From Toxotes chatareus (taxonomy: Eukaryota > Chordata > Actinopteri > Toxotidae): a stretch of DNA of 64,000 nt. The stretch's first letter is position 1, and the number at the start of each line of letters is the position of its first letter. The DNA lies in contig CM028889.1 of the NCBI GenBank assembly GCA_016801885.1, positions 25,426,001 through 25,490,000 on the forward strand, given 5' to 3'. Below are positions 1 through 10,975 of the stretch, one piece after another. A program made the position numbers and the translations under genes. A model generated the notes under the pieces. That model was not told the DNA's origin. It searched no databases and saw nothing but the letters and a program-made list of their open reading frames with translations.

Positions 1-2036
1 ACTCCCAGGAACCACGCTAAGCTGCAACCGCACATCAGGGTTTGTTTGTGTGTTTCTGTGTGTGTGTGTGTGTGTGTAAGTTTTTCCTTTTGCCGTGTGG
101 GAAACTGAAATATTTTGTAAAATTCACTCTCTTTCCAACTCGCTAACATTATTGCCTGGCGTGAAACACACAAATAATTCCGTACAGTGTGAGGTTTGTT
201 TTTTTTACAAGACCAGTTTTATATATCTCATTATAAAAAATTTTGAGCGGCAAACCCAAACACACCACTGAGGTCTAACTGAGCCCAGCGTGATTCTGAG
301 GAACTCAGCGACCGAGATCTGATTTCGAGGCCCGTGGCCGTCGGTGCTGCTTGGGTAGCAGCTTCACCAAAAATTTGACTAAGTAGTCAAATGTTCAGAT
401 TACTCCACAGTCCTGACGTCTGTCAGTCCATCTGTGAGAAACTGCTGCATAGTGAAGTCACATTTGCTCTCGGTGGAATGGCTGAGAGAGGTGGATCATT
501 GTGGCTGTTTGGTACTTTAGTTCAGCATCAAGCTCCGAAGCATTTTCTGAGCTTTGGGATGGGCAAATGACCCACATCCATCTGTGCTTTAGAAGCTTGT
601 CCTGCTATTCGCACACTACAAATTTGACTAGATAGTCTGTCAAAGCAGTCAGGGATGCATTTGCCTTCAAACCGTGCAACATACACGGGCAGATGTATCT
701 CTGACTGCCTGCGAATGTGGTTTGTCATCCTGGTGCGTCCTCAGTACAGTTGTACCTCTGTTTAGAAATGTCTCCGGTCACGAAAGGACGATTTTGGGTC
801 TAAGCATGAACAGGACCAGCAAGATCAAAGGTCCCGACCCGCCCCCCAGAGTCCCCACCAGCCAGTGCACAGGAGCCAAGTGGAGGTGTGTCAGACGATC
901 CCTCTAGAAACACACACACAGAAGAGAAACATGTCTGACTGACATCCAGACATAAAAGCACTTGTGCAAATGAAATGGAAAGCAGGGCTTGAACGGCTGC
1001 CATGCTGAAACAGAGCGGCGTTGGGGCGAAGGCCTGCCCTCACAGATCTCTTTGTGCAGGCGAGCTGCATGCCAGCTGGCTGGCTGCTGGGAAGTTTTGT
1101 GTGACTCATTACCTCTCCATTGAGGGACACAAAGCTGGGGCGCACTCGCCCATCAGAGCTCGGAGCCTCCCGGCGTCCCGTCTTCACCTTAACGTGCGGT
1201 CAAGGTCACAGCTCCCATGCTGGGATGACGCCCGGCAGCTTCAACAGCCAATCAGAAACAGAGATCTCAGTCACGGGGCCAGTTTGAATGAGGCTGTCAG
1301 TGGGAAGTCTCTCCACTCACTTAATGTGTGGACAGTTACCTTGGCAGCAGTTTGTCTGAAGGAAGAAATGTCGCCGTTGAGCCCATTTGGCAGGACACAT
1401 TGATGGCTATTGATTTGAATTCTTTCACTACATGTGTCCTGAAAGTGTGTCCCTGTTTTACTGCCCCACTGTTTGTTCACCCTCAAACTAAATGTCACAG
1501 TGGCACCAGCTCATGACAGAAACGCCTCATTTATCACCTCGATGATGTCGATTCATGTTTTTTTTTTTGTGAACTTTATTGTTAGTTTGAATAGGGTGGA
1601 CTCTGAGATGGGTGGGGGTGGGGGGCGGTCGGTCCTGAACTGTGTTGAATCTGTGTTTACAGAGGTGCAACACTAAAGCGAGTGCACAGAGGTGGATCAA
1701 AGACAACTTCATTCTGACAGACGAGAATAACACGTTGTAATCAAAAGCATATGCTGCGTGTTTTAGGAGAGCCAGGTTGTGGACGGAGAGCTGTGATGAA
1801 GGAGCAGATACGGTGTGAAAAATAGCTGCGGTGTTATTCTAAGCTTAAGAACATAATAAATACCCACCTCCATACCAAGGCAGATTATGATGACTTACCA
1901 AAAGCAGCAACAATTCCAAAGTTTTTTCTTTGCTCTCACTCTCTGTCTGTGTTGTTGGATGGATTTTTCATTTTAGAAAAAGCAGCTCATATCAGGTTAA
2001 CCCTCTATCTGAATGTGGGAACCTGTGAGACACTGC

Positions 2037-2068
2037 CAGGGCCATCTGTGACTCTGCAGATGGCCCTG
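2037..2068. repeat. Perfect 12-bp-stem hairpin
   Basis: CAGGGCCATCTG and its exact complement CAGATGGCCCTG flank an 8-nt loop (TGACTCTG). Pairing does not continue outward, so it is too short for a microRNA precursor. No protein or terminator role is indicated. Confidence 0.6.
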
Positions 2069-3941
2069 CTTGTTAAAGTGGGCCATGGTAGGACCCTGTC
2101 GTCTACCCAGGATGGGACAATGGAGATTACGGGCGTCTGATCTCTTGGTTTAAACGCAGTCTGAGGACTGCAGGACACGGGGAGGGGCACGCTGCCCTGA
2201 TCTTTGAATTGCTCCATGTTTTTTTTTTATCCACATGAAGGAATTATAAGACGCACAGTCTTTGTTGGGTTGAGACAAAGTCATTTACGGTGTCACTGAG
2301 AGCGCGTGTGATTTACAGAGCGCAGTTTATCTCACATTTACGAGGCTGAGTTGAAGAGTTTAGTCTCAGTTGCATTTGTGGAGGCTTTCCTTGCTTCGTT
2401 GTCCTTCAGTGGCACTCGTGCTGCCTTTTGTTGTGTGTTGGTCTTTTTACGGCGGCTTTTTGTTTAAAGAAGGTTCTATTCAAGAAAATGGGAATCATTT
2501 ACAGAGGCTGAATCTGTGAAGCTGGGCTCCAGAAATTTCGGCCCTTTGGCTTCTTTCATTTTTACCATTGCATCGAGCATTGCTTTTGTCCGCACTGTAT
2601 TCAGCACACACACCCTATTTGGTGTTCCTTGTTTCTTGATTGTTGTTGATGTTGGTGCTTTGCCAGAGAATGATCTGTGTGCTCAACCTGTCGAGCTGCC
2701 AGAGTGAAACGTGGTACTCTGATGCAGACGGAAGAATCTGCAGAAGACGCAAAGATTGGCAAGGGTAGAAAGGAATTACCTGTTTGTGTGGATGAAGTAA
2801 TGAGAATACACATCTGTTTAGTGACACATACACACCTAGAAAATACAACCTCAGCCTTGTTCTTTTGGCTTCACGGTGCTCACATGCATCATGACAGTGG
2901 ATTTTGAAGGTATCTTTTTTCTTTGTTAGTAGTTCAGGGATTCAAACCAAATACTTGTTCATGACGTATGTTCACATGTACGTACAGGATTATGTTTCAG
3001 CCTGACCTCCGGTTCTTACTCAGCAGGGGGTCTGCAAGTTAAAGGAGCACTGATCCAGATCTTATTAAGGAAGTGTCGGCGGTTTAGTGAGAGTTTAAAG
3101 AAACAGGCTGAGTCAGACTCACTTGGCTGCACAGCTGATCTGAGTGTCTCCATTATTATGGTCACAGAGTCCAGATATTGTTTTTTTTTTTTTTAAACTG
3201 TGTGTTTTGGCCTTCTGTTGAATTCTAAGTTATTGCACAACAGTCACTCGACTGGTTCCTCTTCCCACAGCATGTTTTGATGACCTCTGCCATGAGAATA
3301 CTTAAGAAACCTGAGATGTTGGGAATAATCCAAAGCTAAGGTATCCAGGAGTGATTTATCTCTCTGTTCAAGCCCTCCTCATCCGTGAAACACCTAGTAA
3401 TTTATGACTTCATGCGAGGGAGGGAAGCCATCTCAATAAATGTCTCTGGGCTGACTGTTGAATCCAAATGAAAGAGGTTAGTTAGAGATTTTACTGTAAT
3501 ATTGAAGGAACTTGAATCACATTTTCATTCCCGATCTCTGTTTTTGTCCACAGAGCAAGATCTTCATAATAAGGTCTAACTGTGAAATATGGTTGGATAA
3601 AATTTTTTCAAGATGTTGCGAGGTAACCTAAACCTAAACCACATGCAAAGCCAAATCAGATATGACACAGGACGCTGTATCAGAACGGTCATTCACTCCT
3701 CCATCTCAACCCAACCCACGCCAGTGCTTCTTTCATGTTATACACTTGGGGCAATGACCCTCCTCAGCAGACAACAACACATTTATAATAGGAGTAGACA
3801 GGGATTCATGCCTCTGCAGTGATGTCATGTACAGCCAATCATACCATAAGTAAGAACTATGCTGAGCTTCTTTGAAAGGCACTGGGCAGCTGCTTCCTCG
3901 TTCTCCATCTGTGAAATGTATATGTTCAACACAGGCCTTTG

Positions 3942-4010
3942 TTGCTCAGTGGCGATGGCACTGACCCAGGGTCAGGGGTTTGAATCCTACTGTGGCTACC
4001 CATTGTGAAA
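3942..4010 (+). mobile_element. tRNA-derived SINE relic
   Basis: A pol III A-box-like TTGCTCAGTGG at 3942-3952 and a B-box-like GGTTTGAATCC at 3977-3987 lie 24 bases apart. The B box differs from GGTTCGAATCC only by a C-to-T change typical of CpG decay. No cloverleaf can be formed, so it is not a working tRNA gene. The tail of the element beyond 4010 is not clearly bounded. Confidence 0.5.
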
Positions 4011-7000
4011 ATATACACGTTCGTGGTATTTTAATGCAATTTAATTTGGACCAGATGTCATCTCAATGGCTTCATGAAAGGAGCTGCAGTGTCAAATGTG
4101 ATTCAAGGGGAAGCTGAGGTTGAGGTGCAAGTGAAAATGTGCAGAAGGATCAGAAGTGGCATCAACAAAGCCATCTGTCTGTTTTAACAGTGGGCAGAGG
4201 GAGTGTTTGACACATGATCTGTGTTTTCATATCGGCTGTCATTCTCTTTTACAAGAGTAAGTTTGCTCTTTTTCCCCCTGGAGGGAAAAACCTCAGTGTT
4301 TTCAGTAATCAAGTGATGGCTCAAACACATCAGCCCCTCAGTAGCTGGTGCAGCAGATCGTGGTTATTTGTTTTGTAAGAATTACCTTTGGCTCCTGCAG
4401 AAACCTTTTGTCTGAGCAAACCAAAGCCGACCGAGCATGTTCGAAAAACATTTGATCGCACTGGTTTTTCGTCTACAGTTGAAACAACATGGAGGTCATG
4501 AGTAACGACTTCAAAATGAAAACAGATATGGTTCATTAAGTAATTTGTTGGTAACCGATTCTGTAGTCCTTGAAAAAACCCACCAGGACTCATTAATGAT
4601 TTATGAATACAGTTCTTAGTTAAATGTTGTGGCCAGTCTCCGCTCCACGGTTCAGTCAGTTTCATGTGCAGTATTTCAGCTTGTTTCACTACTTTTACAC
4701 AGAGGTTTGAAAGCAGAGGCCGGTCTGAGCTGACCAGAGATGCACTGGTTTGGTATGACTGTTACCACGGCAGCAGTAAACTCAGTCGTTTGCAGTAAAA
4801 CTTGAATGCTTGGATCATGAGGATCCATTGATTATCCCAGCTCACACGTAGTCCATATTTAAGGAGGTGCTGAAGATTAATAGCTTTTTGGCTGAGATGT
4901 GTGATGGTAAAGGGTTTACAGCAGGTTTTACAGCCTCATTTGCTGTATCACAATCTGGAGATATACCCACCCTTTTTTTTTTTTTCAAATAAAAAATGGT
5001 GTGTGTGGCAGCTGCAGCATGATTCATGCAGCCAGAGTTAACTTTTTCCGCTTATTGACTCACATTTGCTGATGTCTGTTGATGGCCATGTAAGGCGTAA
5101 ACATGGCTCACAGCTATTAATGTTGCATTAGCTGTGGTGTTTTAGTGGATTTAATTTGCAAGTGCTGACAGTGTGGGTTGTCGGTGCCCGGTGTTGTAAT
5201 CGTGTTGCTTTTGTTGACATGGAAGGAAGCCTGTGGGAGGAGCGCCGATCACTGACACAAAGAGCCATTTCATCAGACCTTCAGAGGAGACAGGGAGTTT
5301 GTGAGACGATGTCAGGGAGCAGGTCAGTCCTCAGTCAGTGGAATTTCACATATAACCTGTTAAAATGTGAGATCGGTACCATGTCAGCTATGTATGGTGT
5401 GAATTCTTGTCTAAAAAATTCAGATTTTTTTTTAGGTAGTAGAGCTGCCGGGTAACAAACGAGATTTGCATATTCCCCTGATCCCTTGGATTAGGATGTT
5501 TTATTTAATCCGCCGTTCATGAGGCCGTGGGGTTCATCTAAATAAGTAGCCCAAGGCCTGTTTTTTTTTTTTTTTTTTAGTTTGTGTAGTTTTCCTCTAA
5601 TCTCTGCAAAGTTGTTTTTGTTGTCGCTCGCAGGCCTGTATTGTCATGCCACATGGTTCGGCTCGGTCACGGTCATCAGTGCAAGTCTTACAGCCGTACA
5701 GTCCTGACATTCTCAAAGCCCTCAGGGTGAGCGAGTATAGGGGCGACGGAGGACACATTCCTCTGAGCACAGATGTGACCTGTCCATCTGGACTTTTACT
5801 TTCTGCTAGGTCGCAGGGCTGAGGGGGAAACCGGAGGTGTGTTTCTGTCGTCTGGCTCATGTCTCTTGTCAGATATCACACCGCAGATACACTGTTTTCA
5901 CACCAGAGAAGAGAGTGACAAGCCTAAACCACAATCCATTGAGACCTCATTTCCCTCCATAAACAAGCTGTAGAGGGCCTCCAGGGGGACCCGTCTAGAC
6001 CACGATTACTCATTGTTAGTAAATGCACATACACACACACGTCAGGAGTTATCCTAGGTAAACCCCACAATAACGTCAAAGAAAACTGTTTTCTCTGCAT
6101 GTCACCTGAGAGTGGTCCCAACATGCTGTGAGGAAAAAGGGAAGCATGTGGTGGAGCATGCATCCAGATCTCTGAGAACCAAACTGTTATCTCGTGGCAT
6201 CTATTTGGTTATCTCACCACGCGGGACAATTGTTGTCATGTTTTTCCTTTTCTGGCGCTTTCTGATCAGGTTAGATCCTGCCCTGCAACTGTGCGCTTCA
6301 GATGTTACCCAAGGGCCAACAGTAAAAGGCGTTTAACTCACGAGCTTCTGATTTTAGATAGGACAAGGCGAGTGGCATTAATGGCTTCATTTAAGTAGTG
6401 TTACAGTGACCACTGGTGAAGCAGATGAGAGCAGCAGCACAGAGCATATTGGCTTGAGGCAGAGACTTGCCAGCAACACCTGCAGCCCGAACAGATGCCC
6501 CATGCTTTATCCATCACTTCCATCCATCCTGTTGCTCATCAGGATTTTGGGCTCAGGGCCAGAGGCGTTTGGGCTTTCAGGAGGCGTTGACCTGTGATTC
6601 ACCTGCTGTGTGTTTCACTCCAGAATCTCTGTATCTGTTCTCTTCAAAGAAAACCAGGCTAAACCAGGTGCCATTCATATTTTACAGCAGCTCACTATAT
6701 TATTGCATCATAAGAAGAAAGTAAAAAGGTTATTTAACATACATTATGATATTTTTAGAACGTTACTACAGATCTTTATATTAACATTGATTCATGTAGA
6801 ATAATGCCAGTGTTATGATTCAGATGCACGTGGAGGAGAAGAAGGATTTGAACTCGCTTCCAGTTTGTGTCGTCCTGTTTATCCTCCTGAGCAAAAGACC
6901 GTGTCCAACAATTGCGTAATATCCCTAAACTGCAGAAACGTTTTGACATGCACTACGCTGCCTGTAAATGGCCAAAAAAACACACACAGGATATGTACCT

Positions 7001-7386
7001 GACCTCAGACAGATCTCTTTAATCTGTTGCCCCTAATCTGCCGGTGACAGGGGGCTCCAGTGTTGCGTGACACACTTCTGTCCCTGTGAAGTTTGCTGTC
7101 ACTGCTGGTGACCCTTACTGGGGCAGAGACAAAGCATGTGGAGAAGCCCTCTTTCTTCTCATTAGTATTCACTCTAAATCACAAGCTCCACCCACGCAGG
7201 CGCCGGTGACATCTGGTGCGTTGTGGACCGATGTCGCTGACCCAAGCCGCCTTTTAATCACGTGTTTTTATTCAAATATGTGCCAACTCACACACAGGCC
7301 TGTTTCAGTCTTTCCAAACATTTATGGCTCAGGTAAATATTTAGTTCCGTGATAAAAGGTTTTAGTAAGAAAATAAGCAGGCAGGC

Positions 7387-7926
7387 TTTAAGGACCAGTT
7401 CAACATTTTGGAAAATGCTTATTAATTTTATTAATTTTCACCCAGCTTCAGCAGGGATCGGCCCCAGCCCCCGCCCATGACCCTCAGAGGATGAGCGGTG
7501 TAGCTGATGGGTGGATGGATGGCTTATTGGCTTTTCTGCTGAGAGTTAGACGTGAAGATCAGTATCAGTTTTGTCTCTGTGCACTTCATGTAAAGCCACA
7601 TCCAGCAGCTGGTTTGTTAAGCTTATTATAAAAAATGGAAACAGAGGGAAACAGCTGGTCTGGCTCCGTCCAAAGGTAAGAAAATGCTCCTGTAAAGCTC
7701 ACTCAACACGCCATGTTAAACAAACATGATATGAAGCGTTAATTGTAGGTGTTTGTGGGCTGAATGTGTTTCCTCGGAGCAGAGCCAGGCTGTTTCTGAG
7801 CAAACCAACTTCTGAGTCTATCTTTATACGGAGCGTACAGACATGATAGTGGTGTCATTCTTCTCATTAATCACTTAACAAGAAAGAGGAGAAGCATATT
7901 TTCCAAAATGTTGTACTATTCCTTTA
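7387..7926. mobile_element. Foldback (palindromic) DNA element, MITE-like, copy 1
   Basis: The left end reads CAACATTTTGGAAAATGC (7401-7418) and the right end GCATATTTTCCAAAATGTTG (7894-7913), which is its inverted copy with two extra bases. Longer diverged arms continue inward (ctgctgagagttagacgtgaagatc on the left; a decayed mirror at about 7860-7885). I recognise the sequence style (GAAACAGAGGGAAACAGCT, TCTGGCTCCGTCCAAAGGTA) from a dispersed percomorph repeat whose formal name I do not recall. It has no ORF, so it is non-autonomous. It is interrupted by a separate 98-bp insertion at 7424-7521. Confidence 0.65.
7424..7521 (+). mobile_element. LINE/SINE 3'-tail inserted inside the foldback element
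   Basis: The 98-bp insert ends in ATGGGTGGATGGATGG after CCCATGACCCTCAGAGGATG, the style of L2/CR1-type LINE or SINE tails in fish. It is flanked on both sides by GCTTATT (7417-7423 and 7522-7528), a 7-bp target-site duplication. Removing insert and one repeat restores the host element. Retrotransposed 5'-truncated copy inferred. Confidence 0.7.
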
Positions 7927-8355
7927 ATATTTAAGAAGATTATTCATCCAGTGTGCAATCATATGACTGCTAACCCGACTTACTGTAGGAGTAACTTTAA
8001 TTCTTAATAACCTGGATGGCGTCAGCAGCGATCCTCTGATCACACTGAGCAGGGGCTGCTGTGTAACGCCTTCCTCGTATTACTTGATAACTCACAATCC
8101 TCTTGTTGATGATTAGAGGGTCTGCAGAGCAGCAGCGAAGCTTTGGACCCTCAGACTCATTCTGCGCTGTTGGATTTCCACCGGCGCCTGCCAGGGCGGG
8201 ATCAGCTCGCAGCTCGCTGTGATGTCACTCCTGCCTCGGCTACAAAGTTGATGTGATTACCATCTTAGAAATCACTGTCAGACTGTGGAGACCAAATTAC
8301 CATGATGGTTCCCTCGGCTTTCTCGCTCTCTCTCATGAGCAGCCCCTCACTCCTC

Positions 8356-8389
<34 letters not shown>

Positions 8390-10485
8390 TCTCTCCCTCT
8401 CTCTCACTGTGCCTTCCTCGTCTCACTGCGACTGTTCCTGTTGAGCCAGGTTACCCTGCTGTGATATCATGCCCAGTGGAGCCAGACTAATCACAGTCAC
8501 TTCCCTGGATCATTCCCACACAGTGTAATTCATTTTCTGGACGTGGGACTGTCTCTCCTGCTCAGTCAGAAAAGTGGAAAGAAAAAAAAAGTCAATGTTC
8601 GCTGAAGTTTTTTTTTTCTTTCCTTTGCAGTCCATCCTTTCTTTTTCTATTTTTCCTCTCACAAGGGCTTGGCCCAGCCTTGTGAAGTGACTGTGCCAAT
8701 TAAAATCTCTTATCTTATTGTGCTGCTTCTTCAAAGGGAGCTTATTCTGCGCACACAGAACCACAGGAACTATACAAGTGGCTTGTGTACAAGATTTTGG
8801 TGGCTCTAAAAGCATTGTTGGCTTTCCTCTCCACTCGCATTCCTGCAGCTCTCTTGACCACACAAGAAGGCTAACGCAGAAGAGTCTGGAAGCCAAGGAG
8901 AGACGGAGGAGTTTGCCAGTTATCAAATATTTAGTGTTTGCACAGTTATTCTTGCGCTTGTGTGTTGGCAGAGTGAGAAGATCTGAGGCATCAGGAAGCA
9001 GATTAATGAACGCCTGACAATCTTTTTGCTCTCGGAAGCCAGGGAATTAAAGTTTAATTTACAGTTACTGATCAGTGGAGCCGAGAGCTGTTGTTTAGGG
9101 GCCTGAACACAAAACCAACCACACAAACAAACCGACGAGTCCTTTCACCAGATAAAAGCTCACCTAATGGGAGGGGTTGGTGGTCACGCATAACTGAGTG
9201 GCGGCTGCTGAGTCTGGGGTCTTTCACATGTGGAGAAAGCACATCCTTCACCCCCACCACCCCCTCACACACACACACACACACACTCAAACACACGTGT
9301 ATACACATTTCTCCCTCTACTACTTTTGAAAGAAGCCTAATCCTTGAGTTTGGTAGATCCTCTCTTAAACTGGCCTCGCCCCGGAGTCTTCAGCAGCACA
9401 CTGTAGCTGCCACTTCTTCACACCAAGTCTCCCTCACACATATCAGGGAGAGAAGTGGTTTAGATTTCACCATACCTTGACGATAAATGCACATGTACAC
9501 AACAATTATCAGTTTGTGTTGTTCAGTTTGTAATTATACAAACCAGAGAAAAGCAGCAAATCTTCACAGAGGAAAAGCTGGAACCAGGGAAACTTTTGAT
9601 CGATGGCTTATTTTTCTCTCTGTCAGCTAATTGACTAATCATTTCTGCTCGAGTCTCAAAGCCTTGCATTTTGAAGCCATCAGACAACAGTAGATCTGCT
9701 TATAGTTTACTCTTTATATCGTCCAGATTCAGTTTGCACTGCTGCCGCTCATCCGGTTATCACAGTTTTAAACCTTACAGTAGTTACTGGCTGGATTAAG
9801 ATCAGTATATCTTACATATGATCAAGTCTGTCACAAATAAGTTTCAGAAAGTCTGATTTTGAATTGAAGGGTGTGGAGCACATTCTGGAGAAACTAGGAC
9901 AAAACTGTAACGTGATACATCCAGATGAGTTTAAACCCCCAGATTTTACAGGGAATAAACACTCGATAGAATCCAAGCAGACGTTAGCAATCATATCGAG
10001 CTGGAAGGTCAGTCAAAATTACAGCTGTCCGTTAAAAAGCACTGAGTTTGAAATTAAGGTGGGTGTAATTGTACCCAGATTGTCCTAGCTGCTACTTTAC
10101 AGAACCTGCCTTTAGTTTAGTCTTTAAGGTTGCTCTCTCTCAGACAAGTTGCAGGAGATTTCATGAGGGAGCGGAGGGAAGGAAAATCCGGTTGGGATTC
10201 ATTTGATATCCGGACTGGGGCGAGCAAATCTCCTCAGAGCCGTGTTGCCGGGCAAGTTGAGCTAAAGCTGCCTGCTTGTATTTATACTGGCACAGTGTTT
10301 GTGCTGAGGGAGGCATATAATGATTTTGTAAGTACACATAGACTGAAATATGGACACTAATGCTGGTCTCTGCAGAATTTTTTTGATTTAGTAGAAGAGA
10401 AAATGTCTTAACTAGACACAGAAATATGAAAAAATTGTGCTGATTCACTATGTTTTTATTTCCGATTTGATCTGTTTATGTTGCT

Positions 10486-10487
<2 letters not shown>
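7927..10487 (+). other. nhs large intron, second part
   Basis: Non-coding. It contains a (CT)n tract at 8358-8386 extending imperfectly to 8406, and a (CA)n at about 9269-9287. A run at 8240-8310 (gatgtgattaccatc..., caaattaccatgatgg) looks conserved-element-like but cannot be tested here. Open frames at 8510-8926 (-) and 9091-9480 (+) have no recognisable protein. Confidence 0.6.
8358..8386 (+). repeat. (CT)n microsatellite
   Basis: Unbroken CT dinucleotides over 29 bases, followed by an imperfect CT-rich extension. It creates spurious Ser/Leu reading frames that are not genes. Confidence 0.9.

Positions 10488-10539
<52 letters not shown>
10488..10539 (+). repeat. (GT)26 microsatellite
   Basis: 52 bases of pure GT repeat. 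It lies 215 bases from an oppositely oriented (CA)n tract, so the two could pair within one strand. Confidence 0.98.
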
Positions 10540-10541
<2 letters not shown>

Positions 10542-10753
10542 CAGTCAGTATGTGCAGACAGACTGACACAGGGGAGTCAGTTGAGTAGTGAAAGTGCTCA
10601 TGTGTTGTGCTAATGCAGAGGCTGTTTACTTAACAAATTATGTCCCTAAATGGGAAAGGGCACTGAAAGGAGAAGACAATGAAATCATCTTGCTTGGTTG
10701 GCTTCAGTATTGAGGTCGGCCCTGTTTTGAGCAGCCCCTCACCCCCCAACCAA

Positions 10754-10754
<1 letters not shown>

Positions 10755-10839
<85 letters not shown>
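10755..10839 (+). repeat. (CA)42 microsatellite
   Basis: About 85 bases of pure CA repeat, the longest in the window. All open frames through it (Thr-His or Cys-Val runs) are artefacts of the repeat. Confidence 0.98.
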
Positions 10840-10841
<2 letters not shown>

Positions 10842-10899
10842 CAGAGCAGAGGGACAAGGGGGACTAAACACACACGCAGTAACAATGCAGAGCAACGCC

Positions 10900-10975
10900 A
10901 TTGGCTAACAGACCACGCACTTCTGGCCAATAGCGGCGCGCTGAGATGATCCTGTATATGTACCCCAGAGAGTGC
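10900..10975 (+). promoter_or_regulatory. CCAAT/CCAAT/TATA-like cluster inside the nhs intron
   Basis: An inverted CCAAT box (ATTGGCT, 10900-10906), a direct CCAAT (10927-10931) in a locally CpG-rich patch (agcggcgcgctgag) and a TATA-like GTATATGT (10953-10960) fall within 60 bases. Such spacing resembles an NF-Y promoter. No open first exon with a credible start codon and donor was found downstream, so promoter activity is only suggested. Confidence 0.3.

Larger units (their letters stand above)
1..7386 (+). other. nhs large intron, first part
   Basis: No coding exon recognised on either strand; open frames are short and low in conservation. It holds a short (GT)n at 58-77, a 20-bp palindrome at 373-392, a 12-bp-stem hairpin at 2037-2068, a tRNA-derived SINE relic at 3942-4010 and an octamer/OTX-like patch at 5460-5530. 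The WAVE-homology exon of nhs is not present, so this is taken as intron and not as upstream sequence. Confidence 0.7.

Noticed and set aside
2037..2068. microRNA precursor
   Set aside because: Stem is only 12 bp and does not extend; too short for Drosha/Dicer processing.
3942..4010. Genuine tRNA gene
   Set aside because: A and B boxes are decayed, and no acceptor stem or anticodon arm can be drawn; it is a SINE relic.
10630..10930. Thr-His and Cys-Val frames over the (CA)n
   Set aside because: Pure translations of a dinucleotide repeat on either strand.
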